Of a stretch of DNA of 64,000 nucleotides, positions 44,487-53,730 are shown one piece after another (position 1 is the stretch's first letter; the number at the start of each line of letters is the position of its first letter). The position numbers and the translations under genes were made by a program. The stretch comes from Clostridia bacterium (GTDB lineage Bacteria; Bacillota; Clostridia; UMGS1810): contig JAFUPN010000002.1 of NCBI GenBank assembly GCA_017481205.1, forward strand, positions 1 to 64,000, given 5' to 3'. The notes under the pieces were generated by a model, which searched no databases, had not been told where the DNA came from, and saw nothing but the letters and a program-made list of their open reading frames with translations.

Positions 44487-45167
44487 TTGGGTAATATCGG
44501 ACACGGTGAAAAGTATGAGGAAATGCGTAAAAAACTTCTTCACACTGCGGCTGTTTTGTTTTTGCAAAAAGGCTATTCAATGACATCGTTGAAGGAAATT
44601 GCAGCCGAAGCCGGAACAAATACAGGAGTATTGAACAGAACAGTCGGCAGCAAAGACAATATTCTTGCATTTCTTGTGGAATTTGTCCTTGGAGAACAGT
44701 TTACGAATACAACAGAATTATTAAAAGATAAAACAGACGATAAAATTTTATACTATGCCGTAGAAACTGTTTTGCAGTTGCATATAGTAGAATCGGACGA
44801 ACGTATACGCGAATTGTATGCAGCCGCATATTCTTTGCCGAAAACCACAGAGATTATACAAAATATAGTTACGGAAAAACTGGAATATATTTTTCAGGAA
44901 CACCTGCCGCATCTGGAAAGTAAGAATTTCTATGAACGCGAAATTGCATCCGGCGGAATTATGAGAGGCTTTATGACAATTCCGTGTGACAGATATTTCA
45001 CTATGGAACGAAAAGTTGCGGCATTTCTCGAAACTACCCTATTGGTTTATGAAGTACCAAGGAAAAAAATCAAAGAAGCTATTGAATTTGTTTCACAATT
45101 TGACTTTGAACAAATAGCAAAAGATTTGGTACAATCGATGCTTTTTAAAATCAGAAACGAGAAATGA
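44487..45167 (+). CDS. TetR/AcrR family transcriptional regulator
   Basis: A 226-residue regulator with an N-terminal TetR HTH (RKKLLHTAAVLFLQKGYSMT, SLKEIAAEAGTNTGVLNRTVGSKDNILAFLV, given as two parts of residues ~14-65) and an all-helical ligand domain. The best start is TTG 44487, with GGAGGTG 6 nt upstream; longer frames run through the ribosome site. It is 16 nt before the amylase gene and should be co-transcribed with it from 44386. The inducer is unknown; control by a starch-derived sugar is only a guess. Confidence 0.85.
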   Translation: MGNIGHGEKYEEMRKKLLHTAAVLFLQKGYSMTSLKEIAAEAGTNTGVLNRTVGSKDNILAFLVEFVLGEQFTNTTELLKDKTDDKILYYAVETVLQLHIVESDERIRELYAAAYSLPKTTEIIQNIVTEKLEYIFQEHLPHLESKNFYEREIASGGIMRGFMTIPCDRYFTMERKVAAFLETTLLVYEVPRKKIKEAIEFVSQFDFEQIAKDLVQSMLFKIRNEK

Positions 45168-45183
45168 GAAAGGGGAAGCTAAA

Positions 45184-48100
45184 ATGAAATTTAAAAGAAT
45201 TTTATCCACAGTAATTGCGGTGACAATGGCGGTAGTACTTATACCGAATTTATCATTCGCATCGGAAACGGAAAATTCCGATATGGTCACAACCACCAAC
45301 ATTTTCGAAGCAACAAGAACAGATTTCAGAGATGAGTCTGTTTACAGCTTGCTTATAACACGTTTTTATGACGGTGACTCAGGCAATAATGTGCATTGCT
45401 GGGACGATGCACAGGCGGGAAATCCTGATGATGATCCGGCGTGGCGTGGAGATTTTAAAGGACTGATTGAAAAGCTCGACTACATAAAAGCGCTCGGCTT
45501 CACTGCGGTACAGCTGAACACGGTGGCACAGAACGCCTCAGGCTACGATTATCATGGCGAACATCCTGTTGACCAGATGAGAATAGATGTCCGTTATGGT
45601 TCGGAAAAGGAAGGCTATACTTATGAGGACCTTATAAATGCCTGCCATTCAAAAGGACTTAAGGTTATCCAGAATGTTCAGATAAACAGCTCTTCCAACT
45701 TTGGTGACACATATCTTTCTCATATGTTCGACATAAATACATCTGCGGATGCAGATTTAGGTACTATTGAAGGTATGATGGTGCCGAAGAAGGATTTTCT
45801 CGATGCATTTGGCTTATCAAGTGCTGATGAGTATTGGGCACAGAAACCGGCAACGCAATATCAGCAAAGAGTCAATTATATGAAAAACACTACATACACC
45901 AGCGCAGAATCAAACACATACGGCAGTCTGCCCGGCGATGCTGATTACGCCGAAACAAAGCTTTCTTCATCAGATGTGTATAATCCAAATAATTACTATC
46001 ATTCAGGTTATTTTCAAAGTCTCAACTGGGATGACTGGTCATGCAAATATGCTCAGCTTGCTGCAGATTCAGTGGATATCAATACCGAAAATTATATTGT
46101 GGGGCAGTATCTTGCCGAAGCATGCAAAATGTACGCTGATTACGGAGTAGATGCCATATATATTGATGATGCACGTCATATGAACCGTCTTTCTTTGAAT
46201 CTTAATATTATCGAACCGTTGAAGAAAATGCTTGCTGACGAGGGTCTGCATATGGACATTTTTGCTGAGGTTGTAACCAGATATTCTCAAACCTGGTACA
46301 GAGACCATGCAACCGAGTCTACACCGTTTTACACATGGGCAGATGATGATAAGTGGGAAACTAAGTGGAAATATGACGGCTCTGCAGAGTCTGTGAACAA
46401 TAATATGAACGTCAGCTTTGACTTCATAAAGGAAAACGATGATGTTACCAATCAGCCTACAAGCGATAACGCTTTCCTTAACGGCATAGAGTATCATGCT
46501 CCTGACTATACCAAATCATCAGGGGTAAATGTTTTTGACTTTACAATGCATCGTGTATTCGCCAGCGCTAGCAACGCCTTCGGTATCGCAAAATCAGGAG
46601 ATCGCTACTACAACGATTCCACCTGGAATATAACTGGCGTTGAGACACAGGATTATTCGCCTGAAATCCCGGATGAAAAAACAAGATTTTCAGGCGGTAC
46701 AGACACTTGGCTTGAAAATCTTACACTTATGTTCACCTTCAGAGGTATTCCGAGAATTTTGTACGGAACCGAGGTCGAGTTCCAGAAGGAATCCGTTATT
46801 GATATAGGTCCTAACACACCGCTTAGCAATACAGGGCGTGCATATTATGGTGATAATATAGAAGGCAAGGTTACAACTACCAACTTTGGCGAATATAATG
46901 CAAGCGGTACCGTTGCAGAAACCCTCAGTGCCCCCATTTCAACCCGTCTTCGTCAGCTTAACGAAATCCGTCAAAAGGTTCCTGCTCTGAGAAAGGGACA
47001 GTACACAACTGACAGTAAATATGTAAGCGGTGATATGGCATTTATACGCCGATATACCGACGAAGCAGTAGACAGCCTTGCGCTTGTTGCGATTTCAGGC
47101 GATGCACAATTTAACAATATCCCCAACGGCAGATATGTTGATGCTGTAACAGGAAATGAAGTATATGTAACCGACAACACACTTTCTGTAAATTTAGAAC
47201 AAGGCGATTTTGCAGTATATGTATGCAGTGCCGATGGCTTTATGTCTCTTGATGCAGAGCTGGAAGTCAGCGGTAGCTACTCGGTAGCCTTTGATGCCAA
47301 CGGCGGAGAAGGAACTATGCAGAACGTAACAAGCTCATACGAACTTGTAAAGCTACCGAAATGTACATTTATGCCACCGGAAGGCAAAACCTTTAAGGCG
47401 TGGAGTATAGGCGATAAAGAATACAGTGCCGGCAGTTATATAGAGCTTACAGAAGACGTAACTGCAAAAGCAATATGGCGTGATGCAGGGCCTTATGATG
47501 TGTCATTTGCATCAGACGGCGGAATCGGTGATATGCCGTCGATATCAGTTGCCGATGGTGACTATGTACTTCCAAAGTGCAGCTTTAATGCTCCATTTGG
47601 TAAATCCTTTAAAGCATGGAGCATAGGCGATAGCGAATATTCTGCAGGAGAAACGGTGGAAATCATCGCCGATACAGAAATTAAAGCATTGTGGCAGGAT
47701 ATAACCATTTCTCTTACAGCACAGTCGGTAAAAGCTACCGGCTTGCCGAAAAGTGCAAAGCTTATCCTTTCAAGCTATTTGGGCAAAGAACTGATAGATA
47801 TAAAATCATTTGATGTCTCAGGCAGTTTTGATAAAACAATAGCCGAAGCAGGCTTAAATATAACGGATGCCGATACAGTAAAAGCCTTTTTGTGGAAGGA
47901 TACTGTAAATATTTTTCCGCTGTGTTATTTCGAAACAGTTTCGATCAATGCTGAGGAACCGATAGTTGACGGAAAGATATACTTTGAAAATAGTGACGGC
48001 TGGGCTAAAGTAAACGTATATTACTGGTCAAGCTCTAACACCTCTTTTGTATCCTGGCCCGGAACCGCAATGGAAAATATCAGCGGAACAAATATCTGGA

Positions 48101-48234
48101 GCTACAAGCTTCCGGAAGGTGTAACTTATGTCATTTTCAATAACGGTTCCACACAGACAAGCGATTTGTTGATTCCTGCAGACGGCAGTAATCTTTATTC
48201 ATATGGTTCAGGCTCGTGGTCGAAATATCAATAA
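45184..48234 (+). CDS. Secreted alpha-amylase family (GH13) enzyme with InlB repeats and CBM26
   Basis: Extracellular starch-active enzyme of 1016 residues. Order: signal peptide (1-26), GH13 catalytic barrel (about 50-600), C-terminal beta domain, two InlB-type B-repeats (699-765 and 771-837, each ending KAxW-like), a small beta domain (843-922), and a CBM26 starch-binding module (929-1016). Catalytic residues inferred by alignment: Asp328 in GVDAIYIDDARH, Glu362 in DIFAEVV, Asp490 in GVETQD. The normally near-invariant Arg two before the nucleophile is Tyr326, the region I His is absent (NVQINSSS), and the region IV His is Gln. It carries no sorting signal. Cargo of island segment 3, downstream of a TetR regulator. 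Confidence 0.9.
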   Translation: MKFKRILSTVIAVTMAVVLIPNLSFASETENSDMVTTTNIFEATRTDFRDESVYSLLITRFYDGDSGNNVHCWDDAQAGNPDDDPAWRGDFKGLIEKLDYIKALGFTAVQLNTVAQNASGYDYHGEHPVDQMRIDVRYGSEKEGYTYEDLINACHSKGLKVIQNVQINSSSNFGDTYLSHMFDINTSADADLGTIEGMMVPKKDFLDAFGLSSADEYWAQKPATQYQQRVNYMKNTTYTSAESNTYGSLPGDADYAETKLSSSDVYNPNNYYHSGYFQSLNWDDWSCKYAQLAADSVDINTENYIVGQYLAEACKMYADYGVDAIYIDDARHMNRLSLNLNIIEPLKKMLADEGLHMDIFAEVVTRYSQTWYRDHATESTPFYTWADDDKWETKWKYDGSAESVNNNMNVSFDFIKENDDVTNQPTSDNAFLNGIEYHAPDYTKSSGVNVFDFTMHRVFASASNAFGIAKSGDRYYNDSTWNITGVETQDYSPEIPDEKTRFSGGTDTWLENLTLMFTFRGIPRILYGTEVEFQKESVIDIGPNTPLSNTGRAYYGDNIEGKVTTTNFGEYNASGTVAETLSAPISTRLRQLNEIRQKVPALRKGQYTTDSKYVSGDMAFIRRYTDEAVDSLALVAISGDAQFNNIPNGRYVDAVTGNEVYVTDNTLSVNLEQGDFAVYVCSADGFMSLDAELEVSGSYSVAFDANGGEGTMQNVTSSYELVKLPKCTFMPPEGKTFKAWSIGDKEYSAGSYIELTEDVTAKAIWRDAGPYDVSFASDGGIGDMPSISVADGDYVLPKCSFNAPFGKSFKAWSIGDSEYSAGETVEIIADTEIKALWQDITISLTAQSVKATGLPKSAKLILSSYLGKELIDIKSFDVSGSFDKTIAEAGLNITDADTVKAFLWKDTVNIFPLCYFETVSINAEEPIVDGKIYFENSDGWAKVNVYYWSSSNTSFVSWPGTAMENISGTNIWSYKLPEGVTYVIFNNGSTQTSDLLIPADGSNLYSYGSGSWSKYQ

Positions 48235-48390
48235 CAAAAGTGTACTTCAATATCGTAAGTCAGTAAAATTGAATTTAACAGGCAGAAAACACAAACGAGT
48301 CTCCCCAATATAAGCTCATGAGGCTCAATAATTTGCAATACATCAATATACATAAGGCATCAGAAGGAATTGTGCATATGAGTGGCAGCG

Positions 48391-48404
48391 CTCCTTCTCC
48401 GCCA
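48391..48404 (+). other. attR-like core at the right end of the island
   Basis: CTCCTTCTCCGCCA, identical to the last 14 nt of tRNA-Ser(GCU) at 36336-36349, followed at once by a terminator. This is what the original 3' flank of the tRNA would look like, so it is taken as the right boundary of the 12-kb island. Confidence 0.75.
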
Positions 48405-48438
48405 CAAAAAGAGCATCCCATCGGGATGCTTTTTTGTG
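48404..48438 (+). terminator. Intrinsic terminator, probably the displaced tRNA terminator
   Basis: AGCATCCC (48412-48419) with GGGATGCT (48423-48430), flanked by A and T runs that extend the stem. It starts directly after the att core. Confidence 0.85.
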
Positions 48439-48646
48439 CATAAAATAAGAGAGATTTGAACTCCAAGGGGGCAAAAAGCGTAAAGAAAAAGTTTCCGGTG
48501 GCAGGTTTTTCAGCTTTTTGTTGCGCAGACCGGTACCGACATGCGAAGCATTTGGGTGGTCAAGCAGGGCAGATTGCAAAGCAATATGCATTTTCTCCAC
48601 CATTTAATACAATTATTTGAATGTTTTTTCTATGCAATACAAAAGC
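48439..48646. other. Non-coding flank with an inverted tRNA T-arm match
   Basis: No gene is supported. Positions 48449-48463 are the exact reverse complement of 15 nt of the tRNA-Ser(GCU) T-arm region (36324-36338). The rest shows no recognisable structure. A minus-strand frame through this region and the terminator is judged spurious. Confidence 0.45.
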
Positions 48647-49648
48647 TTATATGAACGGTCTTCTGTCCAATACATTTTTTAGCGGTATTGTTGATTTTAT
48701 TTCACCTGGAAGTGCTATCTGGAGTTCGGCAAGAGCACATACCACTCCAAAAAGCAAATGCAAATCGTCAAATTTTATTTTATATGTACTTTCTATATCT
48801 TTTTCGAGGAAAGGAATGTAAAACAAAGCAAATTCACGGATGCACTCCAGTACCTCGGCACGACGGTGACCTGTCTGCATTGATGCACGGTTGATAAGAT
48901 ACAGCCAATCTATCTCGTAGAATGTGATTCTTTTTCCGAGATAAGGATCTTCATTTTCACGATTACGGAAAAAATCTATCATAGCATCTATACATTTTTC
49001 GGCGTTGAGGATGGGGCGGTGTGCATAGGTATGATTGAACACATTATGAAACCAGCTTGCAAGGTGAAACAGCATGTTGCGCTGACCGTTTTGTGCTCCC
49101 TCTACATTGACGCCATTGGTTTTGTCTATATGCTGTGCAAACCAGTCGAAATATGCATCGTGCCATTCCATCGGCATATCGCAGCATATAGCCATAGCAG
49201 AGTAAAAACCGGCACTTTTGTGTGCCTGCCATACATCGTTTGACCAGTCACCGCCCGACAAAAACTCTGACACCTGTTGGGGTGTACCGAAATTTGTAAG
49301 GTGATATGTAAGGGGCTTTGCCGGTGATGCATCAAAAAGCTCTAAAGCGGCAACACAATGAGCAGTTGTATGGAGCGGATGATGTGTAGGCTCCTCAAAT
49401 GTGCCATTATCCTTCTGAAAGCTCTGCAGCTCCTTAATGCAGGCTACTCTTTCGTTAATATCACGCGGGAATTTACCTATTGTATAAAGAATGTTTGCCG
49501 CATCTGCACATCCGTATTCGGACGAGTCAAGATTTAGTGTGCCTTCAGCATTCTGGATTTTCCAGCGGGCATATTTGCCGGGAGCCAGTTTGTGTTCTTT
49601 TACGGTTTTTTCGATATACATTAGTAAAGAATCAATATTTATGTTCAT
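48647..49648 (-). CDS. Putative alpha/alpha-toroid protein (terpenoid cyclase-like fold)
   Basis: A 333-residue cytosolic protein without signal or membrane helices. Repeated helix-pair patterns with GGDWSNDVWQAHKSAGFYSAM, KDNGTFEEPTHHPLHTTAHCVAALELF and DWLYLINRAS resemble the alpha-toroid repeats of prenyltransferase/squalene-hopene cyclase-like proteins and unsaturated-glycan hydrolases; I do not see a definite catalytic motif. GGAGG lies before ATG 49648. It is a single gene, divergent from pflB. Function unknown. Confidence 0.7.
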   Translation of the reverse strand: MNINIDSLLMYIEKTVKEHKLAPGKYARWKIQNAEGTLNLDSSEYGCADAANILYTIGKFPRDINERVACIKELQSFQKDNGTFEEPTHHPLHTTAHCVAALELFDASPAKPLTYHLTNFGTPQQVSEFLSGGDWSNDVWQAHKSAGFYSAMAICCDMPMEWHDAYFDWFAQHIDKTNGVNVEGAQNGQRNMLFHLASWFHNVFNHTYAHRPILNAEKCIDAMIDFFRNRENEDPYLGKRITFYEIDWLYLINRASMQTGHRRAEVLECIREFALFYIPFLEKDIESTYKIKFDDLHLLFGVVCALAELQIALPGEIKSTIPLKNVLDRRPFI

Positions 49649-50112
49649 TTTAACCTCCGATAAGCATTTTGTTTTTTCATATTAAAAAGCCTTTTCTTCC
49701 GAAATAATTGTATATTTCATAATTATGTGCTGAAAACCATATAACCATAAAATCAGGTTACTATACCATTACTTATAACTTTGTTGAAAAGCTTTGAAAG
49801 TCAGAGTTTGGCCGAATATGGCAGACATATTATAATGAATAAAGTATAGCTTATTCATTATAGCATAATTAATTTCAAAGGTAAAGAGATTTGAAAATTT
49901 TCGGCAAAGTGCATAACATAAGCAAATACTACCCCCTCTGTGCAATGCTAAAAGACGATTTTTGCTTTTGATACAATGATTTTTTTGATGTCCTGAATTA
50001 TATATGTGTGATATATCCTTTTGGAATAAAGGTATTCCAAATTGGATATTTCCTATTGACAAATTTTGTGATAATATATAAAGTATAGAAGAATTGTTGG
50101 CATAGTTGTATA
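49649..50112. other. Long AT-rich region upstream of pflB
   Basis: No gene is supported in the 464 bp. A strong inverted repeat with 12-bp perfect arms, TATAATGAATAA (49831-49842) and TTATTCATTATA (49851-49862), may be an operator or a terminator. A possible second promoter for pflB lies near 50056 (TTGACA with a poorly spaced TATAAA). Confidence 0.45.
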
Positions 50113-50141
50113 TTGACAACCACTATATGTTGTGGTACAAT
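50113..50141 (+). promoter_or_regulatory. Promoter for pflB with internal inverted repeat
   Basis: TTGACA (50113-50118), 17-bp spacer, TACAAT (50136-50141). The spacer contains ACCAC ... GTGGT (50119-50136), which could be an operator. Confidence 0.75.
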
Positions 50142-50205
50142 TTTAGATAATGGTGATATATATCTTTTGACTGACGGAAAATTATGCAGAAAGGATGTTG
50201 TTAAT

Positions 50206-52434
50206 ATGGCAGAAGCTTGGAGAAGTTTTAAAACAGGTAAATGGAATACCGAAATCAATGTAAGAGATTTTATAGTGAATAACTACACTCCCTACGACGG
50301 TGATGAGGAATTTTTAGAGGGCCCCACACAGAATACCACCGATCTCTGGAACGAGGTTCTGGAGCTCTCAAAGCAGGAGAGAGCAGCAGGCGGTGTTCTT
50401 GATATGGACACAAAGGTTATTTCAACAATAACCTCCCATGGTGCAGGCTATATAGATAAGGAAAAGGAAAAAATCGTTGGTTTTCAGACAGATAAACCCT
50501 TTAAACGTGCACTTCAGCCCTACGGCGGTATAAGAATGGCGGTTAAGGCATGCAAGGATAATGGTTATGAGGTTGACCCAGAGATTGTGGACTTCTTCTC
50601 AACTCACAGAAAGACACATAATGCAGGTGTGTTTGACGTATACAACACAGAAATGAGAAAATGTCGTACAAACCATATTATAACAGGTCTTCCCGATGCA
50701 TACGGCAGAGGTCGTATTATCGGCGACTACAGAAGAGTTGCTCTTTACGGCATCGACAAGCTTATTGAGGATAAGCGCGTACAGAAGCATTTTGCCGGCA
50801 GAACCATGACTGCAGACAATATTAGAAATATTGAGGAAATTTCCGAGCAGATAAAAGCACTCCAGATGCTGGCTGAGCTGGCAAATATCTACGGATGTGA
50901 TATTACCAAGCCCGCAACCAATGTTCAGGAGGCAATACAGGCGCTTTATTTTGGTTATCTTGCCGCAGTTAAGGAACAGAACGGCGCAGCAATGAGCTTG
51001 GGAAGAACCTCCACCTTCCTTGATATATATGCAGAAAGAGACCTTAAGGAAGGCACCTTTACAGAAAGTGAAATCCAGGAATTTGTTGATCAGTTTATCA
51101 TGAAGCTCCGTCTGGTTAAGTTTGCAAGAACTCCCGAGTACAACCAGCTTTTTGCAGGTGACCCCACATGGGTTACAGAGTCCTTGGGCGGTGTTGGTAT
51201 CGACGGCAGACACATGGTTACCAAGATGACCTACAGATATCTTAATACTCTGGATAATATAGGTGCTGCTCCCGAGCCAAATCTGACAGTTCTTTGGTCT
51301 GTAAATCTTCCTCAGAACTTCAAGGAATACTGTGCAAAGATTTCTATCAGACACTCTGCTATCCAGTATGAAAACGACGATATGATGAGAATCAGTCATG
51401 GCGATGACTATGGTATCGCTTGCTGCGTATCCTCCATGAGAATCGGCAAGGAAATGCAGTTCTTCGGCGCAAGAGCAAACCTTGCAAAATGTCTGCTTTA
51501 TGCTATCAACGGCGGTGTTGACGAAGTAAGCGGCGATCAGGTAGGTCCCAAGTACAGAGCCTGCGAGGGTGAATACCTGGATTATGATGATGTTATTGAA
51601 AAATACTATGCAATGATGAAATGGCTTGCGGGTGTTTACGTAAATACTCTCAATGTTATTCACTATATGCATGACAAATATTGCTACGAGAGACTCCAGA
51701 TGGCACTCCACGACAAGGATGTCACCAGATGGTTTGCTACCGGTATTGCCGGAATGTCTGTTGTTGCAGACTCACTCTCTGCCATTAAGTATGCAAAGGT
51801 TAAACCTATCCGTAACGAGCAGGGCATAGCTGTTGATTTTGAAATTGAAGGAGATTTCCCGAAATACGGAAACGATGATGACAGAGTTGACCTTATTGCA
51901 AACGATGTGCTTAAGAAATTTATCGGATATCTCAGAGGCTTTAATGCATACCGTGATGGTATCATAACAACTTCGGTTCTTACCATTACCTCAAACGTAA
52001 CCTATGGTAAGAATACAGGTGCAACCCCTGACGGAAGAAAATTCGGCGAAGCCTTTGCTCCCGGTGCCAATCCAATGCACGGCAGAGACAAAAACGGTGC
52101 TGTTGCTTCTCTTGCATCAGTTGCAAAGCTTGACTTCAACTATGCTCAGGACGGTATCTCCAATACCTTCTCAATAGTGCCCGAAGCACTCGGCAAGGAT
52201 GATGAATCAAAGGTTTCAAACCTCATTGCCCTTCTCGACGGTTACAATCAGAAGATGGGTCACCACCTGAATGTAAACGTATTCAGCAAGGAGCTGCTCC
52301 TTGACGCTCAGAAGCACCCTGAAAACTATCCTCAGCTTACAATCCGTGTATCCGGCTATGCAGTTAACTTTATCAAGCTTACTAAGGCACAGCAGGATGA
52401 GGTTATATCGCGTACCTTCCACGAAAAAGTCTGA
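50206..52434 (+). CDS. pflB: Formate acetyltransferase (pyruvate formate-lyase)
   Basis: Glycyl-radical enzyme splitting pyruvate with CoA into acetyl-CoA and formate. The 742-residue protein has the catalytic Cys-Cys pair in [13 protein letters not shown] near 402-414 and the radical glycine in RVSGYAVNF near the C-terminus. Conserved PFL blocks such as [26 protein letters not shown] and [19 protein letters not shown]-type sequence are present. I use ATG 50206 with AAAGGATG upstream. The activase gene lies 484 nt downstream on the same strand, separated by two structured repeats. It indicates a fermentative anaerobe. Confidence 0.97.
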   Translation: MAEAWRSFKTGKWNTEINVRDFIVNNYTPYDGDEEFLEGPTQNTTDLWNEVLELSKQERAAGGVLDMDTKVISTITSHGAGYIDKEKEKIVGFQTDKPFKRALQPYGGIRMAVKACKDNGYEVDPEIVDFFSTHRKTHNAGVFDVYNTEMRKCRTNHIITGLPDAYGRGRIIGDYRRVALYGIDKLIEDKRVQKHFAGRTMTADNIRNIEEISEQIKALQMLAELANIYGCDITKPATNVQEAIQALYFGYLAAVKEQNGAAMSLGRTSTFLDIYAERDLKEGTFTESEIQEFVDQFIMKLRLVKFARTPEYNQLFAGDPTWVTESLGGVGIDGRHMVTKMTYRYLNTLDNIGAAPEPNLTVLWSVNLPQNFKEYCAKISIRHSAIQYENDDMMRISHGDDYGIACCVSSMRIGKEMQFFGARANLAKCLLYAINGGVDEVSGDQVGPKYRACEGEYLDYDDVIEKYYAMMKWLAGVYVNTLNVIHYMHDKYCYERLQMALHDKDVTRWFATGIAGMSVVADSLSAIKYAKVKPIRNEQGIAVDFEIEGDFPKYGNDDDRVDLIANDVLKKFIGYLRGFNAYRDGIITTSVLTITSNVTYGKNTGATPDGRKFGEAFAPGANPMHGRDKNGAVASLASVAKLDFNYAQDGISNTFSIVPEALGKDDESKVSNLIALLDGYNQKMGHHLNVNVFSKELLLDAQKHPENYPQLTIRVSGYAVNFIKLTKAQQDEVISRTFHEKV

Positions 52435-52541
52435 TATGACAGACAAAAATTGCCGCATACTTCGTTGTGGCTCCTTGCCGTATACCCCGATACTGTCTGC
52501 GGAGCCGCGCCTTGTCTGCGACAATTTTTGAACTGTCATAT
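52434..52541. repeat. Long-hairpin intergenic repeat after pflB
   Basis: ATATGACAGACAAAAATTG (52434-52452) is the imperfect inverse of 52522-52541, and inner segments (TTGCCGCA / TGCGACAA) continue the pairing, giving a foldback of about 108 nt. It shares the string TGCGACAATT with the MITE-like element at 6008. It starts at the last base of pflB and may act in transcript processing or termination. Confidence 0.6.
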
Positions 52542-52579
52542 GTATAGTGATGAGGCAAGGTGAAATTATAATACATTAA

Positions 52580-52865
52580 AAAGAGGGTGTAAAAATACTT
52601 TATATTTTTACACCCCTCACTTTTGTGGGGATAGGAAAAAATGATTAAGAACGGACAAACTGAGCCCGAGCTTGGCTCGGGGAAACCCGAAGACGTACAA
52701 AGGTACGTCGAGAGGCGAAGTTTGTTTGTAGCAAAAAAGAATAAATTCTTGAAAAAACCAAAAATATTGATTTTTTCTACAACAAATTACAAAAAATTCA
52801 TTTTAACAACGCCGGTATTATTTATAGTTTGTTTTTTGCGGTCTGGACTTTTTTACATCCTCTTT
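52580..52865 (+). repeat. Structured repeat element, copy 2 (286 bp)
   Basis: Terminal inverted repeats AAAGAGGGTGTAAAA (52580-52594) and TTTTACATCCTCTTT (52851-52865), one mismatch. The core at 52655-52725 has P1 ACAAACT/AGTTTGT, P2 CCCGAGC/GCTCGGG (52665-52681) and P3 ACGTAC/GTACGT (52693-52708), with linkers AAACCCGAAG and CGAGAGGCGAAG as in copy 1. A hairpin at 52751-52777 matches the position of one in copy 1, and both are followed by TACA. Unlike copy 1 it has an added hairpin at the left end (52585-52615) that could terminate pflB. It sits between pflB and pflA. Confidence 0.8.
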
Positions 52866-52918
52866 ATCCTTAATTAATTTCGGCGAAATTCAATTCATTA
52901 AAAATATTGGAGGTATAT

Positions 52919-53641
52919 ATGAAAGGTTATATTCATTCCTTAGAATCCTTCGGTGCGGTAGATGGTCCAGGAGTTCGCTATGTGGTGTTTTTTCAGGGCT
53001 GTCCCATGCGCTGCACATACTGCCATAATCCTGATACATGGGAATTTAATTCCGGGACTGAAACAGATACCGACGAAATTGTAGAAAAATTCATGCGAAA
53101 CCGTAGCTTTTATACCAGCGGCGGAGTCACGGCAACCGGCGGTGAGCCTATGGCACAGATTGATTTTCTCACCGAGCTTTTTGAAAAGCTTACGGAGCAA
53201 GGGATACATACCTGCCTGGATACCTCCGGCATTATGTTCAATCCTGAAAATACGGAGAAGGTTGACAGACTTCTTAAATCCACAAGCCTTGTAATGCTGG
53301 ATATCAAGCATATTGACGACAAATGTCACAGAGAGCTTACAGGACATTCAAACAAAAATATTTTAGAATTTGCAAAATATATTGATTCCAAAAACATCCC
53401 TTTGTGGATAAGGCATGTTATTGTACCGGGATTGACCGATACGGATGAGGAAAACAGACTTCTGGGAGAATTTCTCTCTGAATTTAATAATATCCAGAAA
53501 ATCGAAGCACTGCCATATCATTCTCTGGCAAAGCCAAAGTATGAAAATTTGGGTATGGACTATCCCATGAAGGACACTCCCGACTGCACCAAGGAAGCGG
53601 CAGCCAGAGCTAAAGAACGTATTGAAAATTATATAAAATAA
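52919..53641 (+). CDS. pflA: Pyruvate formate-lyase-activating enzyme
   Basis: Radical-SAM enzyme that installs the glycyl radical on PflB. The 240-residue protein has the GPGVRYVVFFQGCPMRC-type N-terminus with the CxxxCxxC cluster motif (CPMRCTYC) near 30-37, NPDTWE, GGVTATGGEP near 68-77, and DIKHIDD. GGAGG precedes ATG 52919. A terminator follows. Its distance from pflB, with a structured element between, suggests separately tuned expression. Confidence 0.95.
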   Translation: MKGYIHSLESFGAVDGPGVRYVVFFQGCPMRCTYCHNPDTWEFNSGTETDTDEIVEKFMRNRSFYTSGGVTATGGEPMAQIDFLTELFEKLTEQGIHTCLDTSGIMFNPENTEKVDRLLKSTSLVMLDIKHIDDKCHRELTGHSNKNILEFAKYIDSKNIPLWIRHVIVPGLTDTDEENRLLGEFLSEFNNIQKIEALPYHSLAKPKYENLGMDYPMKDTPDCTKEAAARAKERIENYIK

Positions 53642-53648
53642 AATGGTA

Positions 53649-53697
53649 TATAATAAAAGGAAAATTCGCCCGAAAAGCGGATTTTCCTTTTATTATA
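53649..53697. terminator. Bidirectional intrinsic terminator after pflA
   Basis: A 17-bp stem (53649-53665 with 53681-53697) rich in A and T, closed by CGC/GCG. It separates the convergent pflA (+) and ETF fusion (-) genes. Confidence 0.85.
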
Positions 53698-53730
53698 TGT
53701 CATTAAACTATTTTGCCTAACTTGCATATA

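Noticed and set aside
48343-48603. An 86-codon minus-strand frame at the island's right flank
   Set aside because: It reads through the attR core, the terminator and the inverted T-arm match, so it is a by-product of structured non-coding DNA.
50599-51711. A 370-codon minus-strand frame opposite pflB
   Set aside because: It is a shadow of the highly conserved PFL coding sequence with no recognisable domain.
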